39,736 nucleotides of DNA from NCBI GenBank assembly GCA_014885115.2, contig WKLE02005184.1, positions 1 to 39,736 on the forward strand, written 5' to 3'. Below are positions 1-10,694 of the stretch, piece by piece (the first letter of the stretch is position 1; each line of letters starts with the position of its first letter). A program made the position numbers and the translations under genes. The notes below the pieces were generated by a model. That model had not been told where the DNA came from. It worked only from the letters and a program-made list of their open reading frames with translations, and did no database searches. Origin of the DNA: Asterionellopsis glacialis (taxonomy: Eukaryota > Bacillariophyta > Plagiogrammaphyceae > Rhaphoneidales > Asterionellopsidaceae).

Positions 1-254
1 GTTTGCTGCGGTTTGGATTAGCGAATTTGATCCGGCCAGTTCAGTTTTCTCGAAAAAGAGTTTTAGGAGCGCTCCATTATTTTTTATTATTTTTTCTCTC
101 TTCAGATCATCCACATTACGCAGCATACTCCTACACAAGTACTGACTGTAGGACCTACTTGTACTGTGAAGTTTTGGTTCTCTCCACAGTGTATCTTTTG
201 TTTGGTGAACATGCACATCCTGATAAAATTTTGAGATTCTTTTCGCCACACACC

Positions 255-719
255 ATGGCGAGGTCTACCGGAACTCCGTTATCGCTATCTCGTGCTCGCC
301 GTTTATTGAACCTAGATGGCCAAGAGGGGGTTCCAAATCAGACGCAGATTCAAATGAACTTTGTGCGAGCTGCAAAACTTTATCATCCCGACAGCCGCCA
401 TAATGACAAAGCGAAACCGTGCGTTGTGACATTTCGGGAATGTCATGAAGCCCGACGGATCCTTTTAGAGCATTATTGCGGTCAAAAACCAAAGTCATCG
501 ACCAAAGCATATCCATATGGGTCATGCGAGTACGAATCTCCCCCAGGTTTTAGATCGGGTTTTCCATACCGCACTCTGAGAATTCTGACTGTTAAACAGA
601 ACCTATCCCTCCGTGCAGCTGTTTTCTTGTTCATTGCTGTAGGTTCTTCATATGATGGCTTAAGGCACAAGCAAAAGCGTGTTCAAAAGCAGAACAACAA
701 GATGAACGACAGCATATAA
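255..719 (+). CDS. Small J-domain (DnaJ-like) protein with C-terminal hydrophobic segment
   Basis: A 154-residue reading frame starts at an ATG in a good context (CACCATGGCG). The frame is open further upstream to the left edge, but only from a TTG, so 255 is the preferred start. Residues about 9-75 look like a J domain: a first helix rich in Leu and Arg (LSRARRLLNL), a second helix, then the diagnostic HPD tripeptide at residues 44-46 (KLYHPDSRH), and a third helix. J domains stimulate the ATPase of Hsp70 partners. A hydrophobic stretch at about residues 117-132 (RAAVFLFIAVGSS) could be a membrane anchor, followed by a basic tail. There is no Gly/Phe region or zinc finger, so this would be a J-domain-only (class III type) protein. 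Its stop lies 71 bp from the stop of the convergent helicase gene. The family call rests mainly on HPD and helix spacing; the Hsp70 partner and compartment are unknown. Confidence 0.6.
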   Translation: MARSTGTPLSLSRARRLLNLDGQEGVPNQTQIQMNFVRAAKLYHPDSRHNDKAKPCVVTFRECHEARRILLEHYCGQKPKSSTKAYPYGSCEYESPPGFRSGFPYRTLRILTVKQNLSLRAAVFLFIAVGSSYDGLRHKQKRVQKQNNKMNDSI

Positions 720-790
720 CCAGGAATTCTACGTTTAAAAAAAATATAAGGTGGCTTTAGAAATTTACTGTGGCTGGTTTCCAGCTAGTT

Positions 791-3700
791 TCAAGCGGAC
801 GAATCTGCGTTGTCATCATTTATCGCATTTACGTCTATTTCACTAGTCTCTAATGAATCCTCGTCGAAATCTTCTTCCTCGGCCATTATGTCAGCTAGTT
901 CTGACTCATCAGTTTCAAACGGGAGCGGATCCTTTACTGGAAATCTATCCATAGCTCGAGCTGCTTCCCTACAAAGTCGCCGAATTTCAGGCCGTATACC
1001 AGGAGACACAGTTTTTGCAATACTTACGTCAACATCAAAAGCTCGGACAGGATTGTATGGCAAATTACCAAGTTGGCGAAGAGCGTCCAGAGCTCGAGCT
1101 AGAGTACGAGCAAGATCGCCGGGTGCAGCTCCTGACATTTCAAGTGCTTCACTCCATGAACAACCCGAGGCCCAGGCAGTGACAACGTCACATGTTGACA
1201 ACTCCAGGTTGCATTTTCGGCTTGATTCGTCAACGGACATTTTCTTTTGTGCTTCCATGAGGCGTTCCAGACACAGGAGCGAGCTCTGGATGACACGTTG
1301 CTGCATTGGAGATAATCGTTGAAAAGATTCAACAATAGAACTTGAACCAGCACCTCGAGATCCCTCTGAAACCAAGCTTGATACGTAGCCAGCTAATTCG
1401 GCGGGTGTTAATTGCTGCAAAAGTTCAATCAAGGTTTCAGCTTCCTCTTGTGGCTTCGCGGAAGAATCTTTTGCAACTGTAAGGCCTCCCTCGCCTTCCT
1501 CGTCAAATGACGCAAGGGCGGCTTGAAATGCATCTAGTTCAGCGGATGCTCCCTGCATATCCCATGCACCTCCCATGGCGACAAGGCACCAAAGAGAATT
1601 TTCGAAACCAAGCATGCCTACATTGATACCAGCTGGAGTTACGGCGTAGGTTTGTGCTTCCATATTATCATCTTCATAATTCGTATCCGCTTCAGTTGAC
1701 AAACACCCATATGCCACAAGAACTTTCGTGATGGCAATCATGTCTTGCCATGTATCATCTTGTACTTCCGCAGTACTGAGTTGCTGGAGCAGAGATGGCG
1801 AGTCAAGTGTTGGGTTTTTATTAGCAAGCTTTTTTATTTTGCGGTTCATAACAACAGCTGATTTAGCAAAGTTTGAAATTTCTTCTGCAGAGAGAGGTCC
1901 TTCGGTCGGGAAATCATCATACTTTCTAGCGCTAAGCAGCGCTGGTCCTAGGATCTGTCCTCCAGGAGTAGACTGCTCCATCATTCGATTAGCAATAGTT
2001 GCCATGGTTGTAAATGGATGGCGGGACACTTCTTTCTCTGTCTTCAACACTCGCTTTTGTTGAGTTTTAATCTGAGAGCGTAACTCGTCCTGATCTTCGC
2101 CCAATAATTCACCAAGCAATTCTTTTTCGTCATCGTCTGCTAGGACTTGAGTAGTCTCTAGCTCTCTTTCTAGATATTTGAGGGTGTTGCGCTCCAGATC
2201 AAGTAGTCGCGATGCACCAATGTAAGTTTTTGAAGTCTTCTTCAGGAGTTGGCGATCTTCGAGCAATGCTCGCAATTCTTCTGCGGGACTTGGGTCGACG
2301 TTAGACTCCAGAGCTTCCACTAGCATTCTAAGAAAATTTTCATGGGCAACGCGTTCTAACACGTCGCTTACTCCATTGCCAGGAGTCACAACTGCTGCTT
2401 CCATCTTATTCTCTACCTGGCGTTTTTCCCACATCGCGAATGACTTTTGAACCAATTGTCTTGCAATATCAAGCTTTCCTTTCCCTCGGGCTACAAGATT
2501 TACTGCCAGAGAATATGATGGGCTGAACTGTGATACAATTGGTTCGATCTCACTTGTGAGGATTGAAACTGCTTCGTCGGGACCTTCGAATGGTGTCGCG
2601 CACACAACGCAAGTTCCATCTGTATCCATTCCTCTTCGTCCAGCTCTCCCGGCCATCTGAAGAAGATTCGATGTTGCTAGCAAATTCATTGTGCTTTTGT
2701 TACCTCTTTTTGCGAGAGAGCAAATAACAGTTGTCCTGGCTGGCATGTTAATCCCCGCAGCCAGGGTTTCTGTCGCAAATACTACCTTCATAAGTTGTGC
2801 TCTATAAAGTGCCTCAACGAAAGCTTTATGGGCTGGAAGCATCCCTGCATGATGTGAACCTACCCCCAAAAGGAAGTGCTCAATCTCAGCATCTTCGAAA
2901 GCAATCTCTTCGTTTTCTTCATTAAAGCTTTGAAGACGAGATGCAACTTCTTTGATTTCGTCATTATCCAACAAACCTGTAAAAGCATAAAATTTCCAAT
3001 TTTCGGGAGAAAGTGGCGAACCTGTTTCTACATCACCCATAGGAGCCTCAGATATAGATCCTTCTAAAACTGATGCAAGTAAGTCATCGTCAATATGGTC
3101 ACTATTTGACCGAAATGATCGTCCATCTGAATCTTCAATGATGCTTTCGTCGACCCCATTATTTCTGTACCGCCCCCCTCTTTGTCGGGTCTTTCTTTTT
3201 CGTTTTCCGTTGAACGAATCGTCCTCGCTTTTAGATTCCGGTGATGGCTTCCCCTTGAAAAATTGACAAACAGTTGCTTTTGCCTCGTCACAACCAGCTC
3301 GAGAAAAGATAAAGAAAATGGCAGGGAGAAGCTTACGTCTTTCAAGTCTTTTGAGTACCATTGCAAGAGAAGGCACTGCCTTCCGCATTTCTTTTTTCAG
3401 TAACTTTTCTCGTTCTCTCCTTTCTTCTCTTGGACTCATGCCAAAGGAAGATGATCTCCGCCCTCCCCTAGGCCTGCGCTTTCCTTCTGAATCATTATTG
3501 TAATCTGATTCCCTCAAAGAAGCATTCATCTTTTGACGTTCAATAGAACGATTTATTCTTTGCATTCTTTTTTCAGCTGCAACAGTCAGTTGCCTATTCA
3601 CTTGAAGTCCCTTCGGGAATTTTTTATTCTTCCTCTCGCTTAAAGTTTCTGATGAATTCTTCCTAGTTCCCACTGATTCGTTCGGATCTGTCTCGTATCC

Positions 3701-4924
3701 CTTCTTCAGAGCTTTCTTGTTATCTCTTGTCGTGATGGGCCTATCTTCTCCATCTCCACGGAGTCCCAGTAACCCTCTTGGTGCACCGGGTCCTGCATCA
3801 CCGTCCTCGAATAATTTATAAAGCCCATCCCTAGATGCAAACATGTATCGCAGTGGTACAGGCCGCCCGCCTGCCGCTTCCACTAATATTGTTTTCCGCC
3901 CTGTAACACCTTCCATCCACGATGCAAGCCGTGCTGCGTTGGGTAGCGTAGCAGAAAGTCCGACAATCTGTGTGTGATCTGGAGATGTAATGACGCTTTC
4001 TTCCCATACACCACCCCTTCCTTGTTGTCCCATATAATGGAATTCGTCTAGAACGACTACTTGATTGTCCGCTAGCTCATCAGTGTTTAAAAGTTGTTTT
4101 TCTTCAAGAAGACTGTCGTCAGCAATGCTTTTATTGTTGTCATCGCTACCAGTAGAACGCCATGCCATGTTCCTATAAACTTCAGTTGTCATGACAGTCA
4201 CTCGTGCTCCACGATTGATCGACATATCACCGGTACTCAATCCAACATTGTCCTTGCCAAAAATATTTCGCAATTCTGTAAACTTTTGATTTGACAAGGC
4301 TTTGAGCGGCGTTGTGTAAATTGCGTTAGATCCGCTTTCAAAGGCAATGTGCAAGGCCATCTCTCCCACTACAGTTTTCCCAGCACCAGTAGGAGCACAT
4401 ACAATGACGTTGTAGCCATCCCATATTGCACCTCCAGCCTCAATTTGCCAGTCATCCAAAGGAAAGGAAAAGTACGGTTGGAGACGATCTCGTGATTGCT
4501 CCAATGTTGAAGACGAAGAATCCTCTTTTTCCTCCAATTGTTCATTCTGTGACTGTCTTAGGATTATTGAAGGACGGTGCTTTCTAGATGAATAAGGTGC
4601 AATGGTTCCATCTCGTAATATTTCAAATCGATCACGGGTTGACTTTGTTGGAGTTGAGAAGGCAGATACCGTCCACGGGGAAAGATTACTACTTCTATAA
4701 TTATTTGAAACTCTTGCAACAACTATTAGAACACAAAAGCATTTGCACCATTTCGAATTCGTTAATATTTGCCGTTGTTCATTCCTTGAACGTACAGAAA
4801 TCATATCAAAAATCAACAGGGAATTTTTGGAGAATTCTTTGATAGCTGCAAGTATGGTTGTAGTTGTGCCGTGTGAAATGTTAGGACTTCCTTTAACTCT
4901 CTCTCTCTCTCTCGTTCGAGACAA
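791..4924 (-). CDS. ISE2: Ski2-like DEVH-box RNA helicase, ISE2-like, probably plastid-targeted
   Basis: Uninterrupted 1377-residue frame. Superfamily 2 helicase motifs appear in order: Walker A APTGAGKT at 177-184, TTPLKALSNQK (motif Ia), DEFHY at 293-297 (motif II, a DEVH variant), GLSATLPN (motif III), and in the second RecA domain FATETLAAGINMPART (motif V) and QMAGRAGRRGMD (motif VI). A basic, low-complexity insert of about 200 residues separates the two RecA domains. The C-terminal third fits the helical DSHCT region of Ski2/Mtr4 proteins. Plant ISE2 is a chloroplast Ski2-like helicase needed for plastid RNA processing. Here the N-terminus has a hydrophobic segment (CFCVLIVVARV) followed by TVSAF-STP, a diatom plastid-import-like motif, supporting a plastid location. 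Met41 (ATG at 4804) begins a more typical signal peptide and may be the true start, because the first 40 residues are partly encoded by a CT microsatellite. Orthology to ISE2 rather than cytosolic SKI2 is inferred. Confidence 0.88.
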   Translation of the reverse strand: MSRTRERERVKGSPNISHGTTTTILAAIKEFSKNSLLIFDMISVRSRNEQRQILTNSKWCKCFCVLIVVARVSNNYRSSNLSPWTVSAFSTPTKSTRDRFEILRDGTIAPYSSRKHRPSIILRQSQNEQLEEKEDSSSSTLEQSRDRLQPYFSFPLDDWQIEAGGAIWDGYNVIVCAPTGAGKTVVGEMALHIAFESGSNAIYTTPLKALSNQKFTELRNIFGKDNVGLSTGDMSINRGARVTVMTTEVYRNMAWRSTGSDDNNKSIADDSLLEEKQLLNTDELADNQVVVLDEFHYMGQQGRGGVWEESVITSPDHTQIVGLSATLPNAARLASWMEGVTGRKTILVEAAGGRPVPLRYMFASRDGLYKLFEDGDAGPGAPRGLLGLRGDGEDRPITTRDNKKALKKGYETDPNESVGTRKNSSETLSERKNKKFPKGLQVNRQLTVAAEKRMQRINRSIERQKMNASLRESDYNNDSEGKRRPRGGRRSSSFGMSPREERREREKLLKKEMRKAVPSLAMVLKRLERRKLLPAIFFIFSRAGCDEAKATVCQFFKGKPSPESKSEDDSFNGKRKRKTRQRGGRYRNNGVDESIIEDSDGRSFRSNSDHIDDDLLASVLEGSISEAPMGDVETGSPLSPENWKFYAFTGLLDNDEIKEVASRLQSFNEENEEIAFEDAEIEHFLLGVGSHHAGMLPAHKAFVEALYRAQLMKVVFATETLAAGINMPARTTVICSLAKRGNKSTMNLLATSNLLQMAGRAGRRGMDTDGTCVVCATPFEGPDEAVSILTSEIEPIVSQFSPSYSLAVNLVARGKGKLDIARQLVQKSFAMWEKRQVENKMEAAVVTPGNGVSDVLERVAHENFLRMLVEALESNVDPSPAEELRALLEDRQLLKKTSKTYIGASRLLDLERNTLKYLERELETTQVLADDDEKELLGELLGEDQDELRSQIKTQQKRVLKTEKEVSRHPFTTMATIANRMMEQSTPGGQILGPALLSARKYDDFPTEGPLSAEEISNFAKSAVVMNRKIKKLANKNPTLDSPSLLQQLSTAEVQDDTWQDMIAITKVLVAYGCLSTEADTNYEDDNMEAQTYAVTPAGINVGMLGFENSLWCLVAMGGAWDMQGASAELDAFQAALASFDEEGEGGLTVAKDSSAKPQEEAETLIELLQQLTPAELAGYVSSLVSEGSRGAGSSSIVESFQRLSPMQQRVIQSSLLCLERLMEAQKKMSVDESSRKCNLELSTCDVVTAWASGCSWSEALEMSGAAPGDLARTLARALDALRQLGNLPYNPVRAFDVDVSIAKTVSPGIRPEIRRLCREAARAMDRFPVKDPLPFETDESELADIMAEEEDFDEDSLETSEIDVNAINDDNADSSA
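4897..4913. repeat. CT/AG dinucleotide microsatellite
   Basis: Seventeen bases of alternating CT. It lies inside the extreme 5' end of the helicase frame, where it would encode an Arg-Glu run, or in its 5' UTR if translation starts at the ATG at 4804. Confidence 0.9.
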
Positions 4925-6150
4925 ATGAATTGTGAAACAGGCACAAAAAAGTATTGGACGTCGTGTGATTGTTATTCTTTATTTTCTACTCGTGCACACA
5001 ACTAACATGACACATGTCATATGTCATCACTGTTTCTCCTGTTGGCGGACTAACGACTTCAGACTTGCGAGAAGAAAAAATGAGGTTCGGTGGGAGAGGG
5101 CATTATAGGGGGGGTAACGTATGAATACGCGCCTGTTGTCTGGCTGTCTGGTGTCAGCCCAAAAGAAAAGAATGTCAGACTGAACCATTTGAGTAGGACA
5201 TATGGCCAGACACAAACTTTGACAGATCCATTGTTTTATGTATTCTATAAATAAAAGTGACGCTTTTCAGGACAGATAAAGCATAATACCAGGTATGGTG
5301 CCTGGGGGTAAGTTCTACGGTTCCATGGTACCAGAGGAACGAGCAGTTACCTGGTACCGGTACAATGTAACAGGTACGTACCTGTACCTCGTACAGAAAC
5401 TACTTCTGGTAGGTCCTAGTTGACTACCTACAAGAAAGTCAGGTATCTGTACGTAACGGTACGATTGAGTACCTGGTAGTCCTAGTTAGCAGTAGGAGTA
5501 CCAGGTACCCTAATGTACCAGTCATGTGGTAGCTCTTGCTGGAGTCCGAATTGACCAATCAACGTCTCCACATTTGTCCTAGTCCTACTTAGAGGTATTG
5601 TTTGAACACTGTTTGAACGATTATTATTTTTTTTAGTACAAACAATGATTTTCCTAACGGACCGATCTGTATGTACCAATAAGCGAGCCCGTTTTACTCC
5701 CACCTACATTGTGTCGATATCAGTATTTACTCTACGTAGACTAGGAACTACCAAAAAGGGAGAAAAGCCTGCCATCCCAAAAGGAGCACTCAAAAGTTGT
5801 TCTCTACTTGGTCCTACTACCGAACTGGCTCGACCCTCGACTCCTAGCTTTACAGTATTGCAGATAAATAGACAAAAATCGGCACAACGCTCGCCACGCT
5901 CGCTACCTCTAGCATCTACGAGACCTACAGTTGTTTTAGTAAAGACTTGTACAGGTACAGGTACGAGACAGTTGCGACGCTGGTCACTCTACCATACTGC
6001 CAACTCTACGGGCTAGGAACGGGACGACGTAACACCATTGTTCCCCTTATTGCGGTTGCGGTTGTGCTCATCTGTGTCCAGTGTCACTTCGGCACGACCC
6101 TCCTGTCCCGTAGAAGTATCTTGGTTAGTGGGTATCGTGTTGCTTGAACA
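4925..6150. other. Divergent intergenic region between the helicase and kinesin genes
   Basis: About 1.2 kb separates two genes read outward, so it should contain both promoters. I see no convincing coding sequence; the open stretches here lack recognisable domains. The middle part (5285-5520) is dense in GTAC palindromes, with a further small group (TGTACAGGTACAGGTACGAG) at 5949-5968. The stretch just upstream of the kinesin ATG is probably 5' UTR. Confidence 0.7.
5285..5520. promoter_or_regulatory. GTAC-rich palindromic cluster
   Basis: Repeated variants of TACCAGGTA, GGTACC, CAGGTACGTACCTG and TACCTGGTA occur on both strands across about 235 bp, for example ACCTGGTACCGGTACAATG near 5350 and AGTACCAGGTACCC near 5497. 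Similar clusters recur upstream of other genes in this window. Regulatory function is inferred only from location. Confidence 0.4.
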
Positions 6151-8446
6151 ATGACAGCGGCAGCACCGGAAGCTCCGTCATCCAATGTGCGGGTGGTGGC
6201 ACGTATTCGTCCTTTGTCCGGTAGAGAAATAGACAATGGCTCGAAAGAAACTGTGACTTCGATGAACCCCAAGGCGATGGAGGTAGATAATCCAGCTGTG
6301 ACTGAATCGTTTCAAAATATTGCTGACCATGGCCCGGAGCTGGTTCAGGCGGCTGCTTCAGAAGGCGGTGCGAAGCGATGGTTTGAACTCGATGCAGTGT
6401 TTGATAAGTCGTGTACACAAGAAGAAGTATACATCCGTTCCGGAGGGAAAAAGGCTGTATGCGATGAAATCTTCAGGGGTTACAATTGCACCATCCTGGC
6501 CTATGGACAGACCGGTGCTGGTAAGACATTCACCATGGGCACTGCAGCTCACAACGACGGTGGCAAGGGTGAAGTGGGAGAGATGGATGGAATGATCCCT
6601 CGAGCGTGCGTTGACCTTTTCGCACAGATCAAAGAGCGTTGCGATGGAAATGCCAAAGTCGAACTAAGTTACCTCGAAATTTACAACGAGGAAATCAAGG
6701 ATCTTCTTAATGCATCCGAAGATCAGAAATTGGCAGTACGTGAAACTCTTAATGGGGAAATCTATGTTTCTGGATTGACTGAAAAGGAAGTCAAATCGCC
6801 CGGCGACATTGGAAAGTTAATGGAAGAAGCATCGACAAGGAGAGTCGTTGCAGCCACGGCCATGAATGCCGTTTCAAGTCGGTCTCATGCCATTTGTACC
6901 CTCAAGATCAACGGAGTTCTCGAAAACCCTGGAAGCAACGATGTAGATAAATTCAGCTCCAAACTTACTTTAGTTGATCTTGCCGGTTCGGAACGCATTA
7001 AGAAGACTGGAGCTACGGGAGGACGCCGAAAGGAGGGAATCAGCATTAACCAGGGTCTTTTTGTCCTTGGTCAAGTTGTCTCGGCTTTGTCCGAACAAGG
7101 AAAGAAGCACAAGGGTCCTGCTCGTAAGCCACCATACCGTGACTCCAAACTTACTCGGTTGCTTCAAGACTCGCTCGGGGGTAATTCCAGAACGATTATG
7201 GTGGCATGTGTGTCACCCGCTGATTTTAACTTCGATGAATCCGTGAACACCCTCCGTTATGCCACATCTGCCAGGAATATCAAGAACTCGGCAACCCGTA
7301 ATATCGTCAAAAATATTTCTCCAGAAGAGGCAGCGGCGCTTCGACGTGAGAACCAACTTCTTAAGACACAAGTTACAGAACTGCAGGCAGAGCTCTCAAG
7401 AATGACTATGCCTGTCTCCAGTGCCAACAGCACTGTGTCTTTCATGACTGATGATGTAAGTGTTATTTGGCTCACTATCACTTTAGCTTGCTTTCTGTGA
7501 TTTTTATTTAATCGTCGCACCTCATTAACTTGCAATTATTGTGTTTGTTCTGGAAATAAAGGAGTCGGTTGCCTCTTCTGTAGCGCCTGGTCCAGTTGAA
7601 GATAAGGAAGACAACGATGCAGATTCTGCTCAGATTGCGAAACTCGAAAAGGTGGTGGCAATGCTCAAAAAGGAGCTCAAGGCACAGAAGGCCGACTATC
7701 GCAAGTCAGTCAATACTTCGGCCATTGAAATGCCAGCCATGAAGGTCGAACTTGCTAAGCTTAGGGAAGAACACGACAAAACTGAAGAAATCGAGAAGGA
7801 GAACCAGGAACTTCGAGAAGAATTGGAAGAAGTCAAGGCCGATGCTGAATCCGCAAGATTGGCCGCATCCAAGTTGTCGGATATTTTAGATCAGCTTAAA
7901 CGTATCAAGAGGGACGAGTTGTACAAAAAAAAGGTCACGTACAATCACTTGAAAAAGAAGGAAGCTTGGATAGAGTTTGTAGAAATGCTCCTCGCAAGAA
8001 ACAGAGAACAAATGGATGGTCTTTCCAACGATTTTGATTTAGTCATGAGAGTTGTTGATAGTAATAGTAGTCCTGCCTGTATGAAATCCGAAGAAAAACA
8101 AGGATTCTTTGGAAGAAAGACTGGAAAGTATAAGGATGTTTTCGATCCGGCACTGCGGCATCAAATACTGATGGATCATGTCAACTTTTACAAGGGTGCC
8201 ATTGAGGATATACAAAAAGAAGTATTGCTCCGTTCCGTTTCAATTCAAAGGGAAAAGGAATCTATTAAGAAAGTTTGTACCATGCTCGAAGATGAAATTG
8301 GTGATGATGAAGAGACAGTCGAGAACAGTCTCGAACTTGGAGAAGAACATGATATGGTGGCCAACTTAACTAAGCTGCTAATTGAACCAGTTTCTGTTAT
8401 ATCAAAAAGTGGAAGAGAAGGAGCACGAACACCGTACAATGTATGA
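6151..8446 (+). CDS. Kinesin-4-like motor protein (one intron)
   Basis: Two exons, 6151-7455 and 7562-8446, join in phase 0 across a 106-bp intron (donor GTAAGT, acceptor AAATAAAG) to give 729 residues. The N-terminal motor domain (about 10-385) has the P-loop GQTGAGKT at 119-126, switch I SSRSH at 242-246 and switch II DLAGSE at 276-281, followed by RIKKTGATGGRRKEGISIN. That segment, together with VSPADFNFDESVNTLRYA, is typical of the kinesin-4 (KIF4/KIF21) group, which works in spindle midzone, chromosome or flagellar functions. After the neck, coiled coil is predicted at about 395-420 and 450-560, and again near 660-690. The protein is much shorter than animal KIF4 and lacks an obvious cysteine-rich tail. 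Without splicing, translation would stop at 7500, just after the motor. The microtubule-motor call is firm; the subfamily is moderately sure. Confidence 0.92.
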
Positions 8447-8626
8447 AATCGTTATAGGATTGATGAAGTCATAAGTTTAGAAGGGTTTTATTACAAAATG
8501 CGTATAATACTGTAACTTTTCCAGTTTAACATTAGATCACTGGAGAGATCGAACGCTGTAGATAAAGAAGGATGGCAGCTTTTTTTTTTTTAAAAGGGGG
8601 TGGGGGCTAATTTATCTATCAAATCA

Positions 8627-10411
8627 CTATGGGTGTGATATATTTCCGCCGCTTCCCTGTTGTCCTCCCCCAAATGCAATAGGGAAGTTTCCTCTGACAC
8701 CAACTGGCTTTCTTGTTTTGTCGGGAACAACGCTACTGTCGACAACTTTTACCCCTCTTGTTGCTCGTGCAGCAGCTCGATCGCAAACCACTTCTGCAGC
8801 CAACTTGCCACTCAAGACAGCTCCTTCCATGGATCCCAAGTACTTTTGGATAGCGAAATCCCCTGCCATGATAAAATTATCAATGGGTGATTCCTGACTA
8901 GGTCTGAATTTGCCGCGACCCGGTGTTGCGGCATATACACTGCGCGGTACTCTCACTACAGTTGACTTGGTGACTTGTGCCCCAATGCCATCCGCAGCGC
9001 CCCTACCAATTTCTGTCGGAAACAAACGTTCCAGCTCAGTAACGGTTGCTTCGATGATTTCTTCATCGCTCGCTGCAATCCAATTTTTATCAGATCCAGC
9101 CACAGGTGAGCATGGTGCAAAGACGAGTTCCAACATAGAGTTTGTATCCGAGGCATATTCAGCACAGCAGGTCGACATATCAGCATATACACTCAACAAA
9201 GGGCTACGTGAGAAGCACAAGCCATCAACAGAGTTGAGTTTTCGGTCAAACCAAAGCTGAATGTTAATTACTGGGATGCCCTCTAATTCGTCCAGCTGAC
9301 AAAAGTAAGGCATGTTTGACCACTGTTCGGGAATCAAGCGTTTAACGACATCTACAGGCATTGCAGATATGTAAACATCTGCGCTTGTTTCAGATCCATC
9401 TGCAAACTTGATACAACGCACTGAATTGTCGGCATTCACTTCGATTGATGCAACAGGCTTGTCGCAGACAACGGCACCCCCGCGTTCTGTAATATGTTTT
9501 GCGATGGGCTCGCACAGCCGATCGGGCTGATTTCCGTCGAGAAAGGCCGTCTGACTTCCATCAGCTTCATTAATAAATCTGTTCATCGCTGTCAATACCA
9601 CACTCATACTTAATTTATCTGGATCAATGAAGTCCAGAGCCTTTCCCATTGCAATAAAAATCTCATCATTGATCCGACCAGGCATTCCGTACTTTTCCAT
9701 GAATTCCAGCACGCTCAACTCGTCTTGATCGTCTATGAAGCTTTGCCCTTCAATCATCATTGGTAATAAGCCAGGTACCATTTTAATTTTTTCTTCTAAT
9801 GTGAGCATGTCAGTATTGGTTAAAATTGCAGCGGCCATGTTGAACGGGGCGGGTACACCATTTGGAAATTCGAAGGATGTGAATTCGCCAGGTTTATCAG
9901 CCATGGCAAAAGTCATTCGATGCGGTGCCCATTGTAGACGATCTTCAATTTTTAGCTCTTCAAAAAGATTCATCATGTTAGGATATGCTCCGAAGAATAT
10001 GTGAAGACCAGTTTCGATCCAATCACCGTCCTCATCTTGCCATGCAGATACTTTTCCGCCGAGAACACCGCGAGCCTCATACACAGTAGGAATGTGTCCT
10101 GCATCGGCCAGATATTTAGCACACGCAAGTCCCGAAAGACCACCTCCTATGATAGCGACACGTTTGGGTTGAATTGAGGTAGATGCTCCATCTTCGATGA
10201 ATTTCTTTGAGAGAGAGGCGGCTTCTCTCCAGTTATCGGTTTGTTTGATTCTCGTGGGTGTAAGTCGACGAGGTGGGGACATCATGATATTCGTGCTTGT
10301 AAATTGACTCACTTTTTTATGGCGGCCGGTTTTTGGTGATGTGAATGCTGCCACATCCAGTAGAGCTTGCACCAGCAAAAATGTTACTGAGATTTGAAAC
10401 TTGAGATTCAT
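8627..10411 (-). CDS. PDS: 15-cis-phytoene desaturase, plastid precursor
   Basis: Intact 594-residue frame. Phytoene desaturase is a FAD enzyme that converts phytoene to zeta-carotene, the first desaturation step of carotenoid synthesis, using plastoquinone. The dinucleotide-binding motif VAIIGGGLSGLACAKYL lies at about 85-101, followed by the acidic end of the second strand and GVLGGKVSAW. The C-terminal signature DNFIMAGDFAIQKYLGSMEG and AVLSGKLAAE matches plant and algal PDS. The N-terminus is a hydrophobic signal peptide ending in DVAAF-TSP at about residue 23, an ASAF-type motif for diatom plastid import, followed by a basic Ser/Thr-rich transit-like stretch. The gene converges on the kinesin gene with 180 bp between stops, a stretch containing a T-run and a G-run near 8581-8605. 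No sign of damage. Confidence 0.97.
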   Translation of the reverse strand: MNLKFQISVTFLLVQALLDVAAFTSPKTGRHKKVSQFTSTNIMMSPPRRLTPTRIKQTDNWREAASLSKKFIEDGASTSIQPKRVAIIGGGLSGLACAKYLADAGHIPTVYEARGVLGGKVSAWQDEDGDWIETGLHIFFGAYPNMMNLFEELKIEDRLQWAPHRMTFAMADKPGEFTSFEFPNGVPAPFNMAAAILTNTDMLTLEEKIKMVPGLLPMMIEGQSFIDDQDELSVLEFMEKYGMPGRINDEIFIAMGKALDFIDPDKLSMSVVLTAMNRFINEADGSQTAFLDGNQPDRLCEPIAKHITERGGAVVCDKPVASIEVNADNSVRCIKFADGSETSADVYISAMPVDVVKRLIPEQWSNMPYFCQLDELEGIPVINIQLWFDRKLNSVDGLCFSRSPLLSVYADMSTCCAEYASDTNSMLELVFAPCSPVAGSDKNWIAASDEEIIEATVTELERLFPTEIGRGAADGIGAQVTKSTVVRVPRSVYAATPGRGKFRPSQESPIDNFIMAGDFAIQKYLGSMEGAVLSGKLAAEVVCDRAAARATRGVKVVDSSVVPDKTRKPVGVRGNFPIAFGGGQQGSGGNISHP

Positions 10412-10694
10412 CTTTATCCTGTAATTGTGAGTTGTGATAGATGTATTGTTATTTTATCGACGACTTGCTCCTTATCACGGCGGCAGTTATATGGTTACTA
10501 TCTAGGAAGACAGCAGTTTGTAGGCAGTGGAGATAATACAGTGTGAAAACATTCAGATTAAAGTTCACAGGTGTCTATCGAGTTCCCCGTGATGGAAAAA
10601 CCTGATTGAATGATGTGGAGCAAATTTGTATTGCTTCGAATTGTCACAAAATCTTCTGTAATGATCAGTCATGTGGAAAAACGTCATTGTCAGT

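Noticed and set aside
810..1322. 170-codon plus-strand frame
   Set aside because: Antisense to the helicase C-terminus; Ser/Arg-rich composition is the mirror of the acidic coding strand.
5645..6016. 123-codon plus-strand frame upstream of the kinesin
   Set aside because: No recognisable domain, lies in the GTAC-rich divergent interval and probably overlaps the kinesin 5' UTR.
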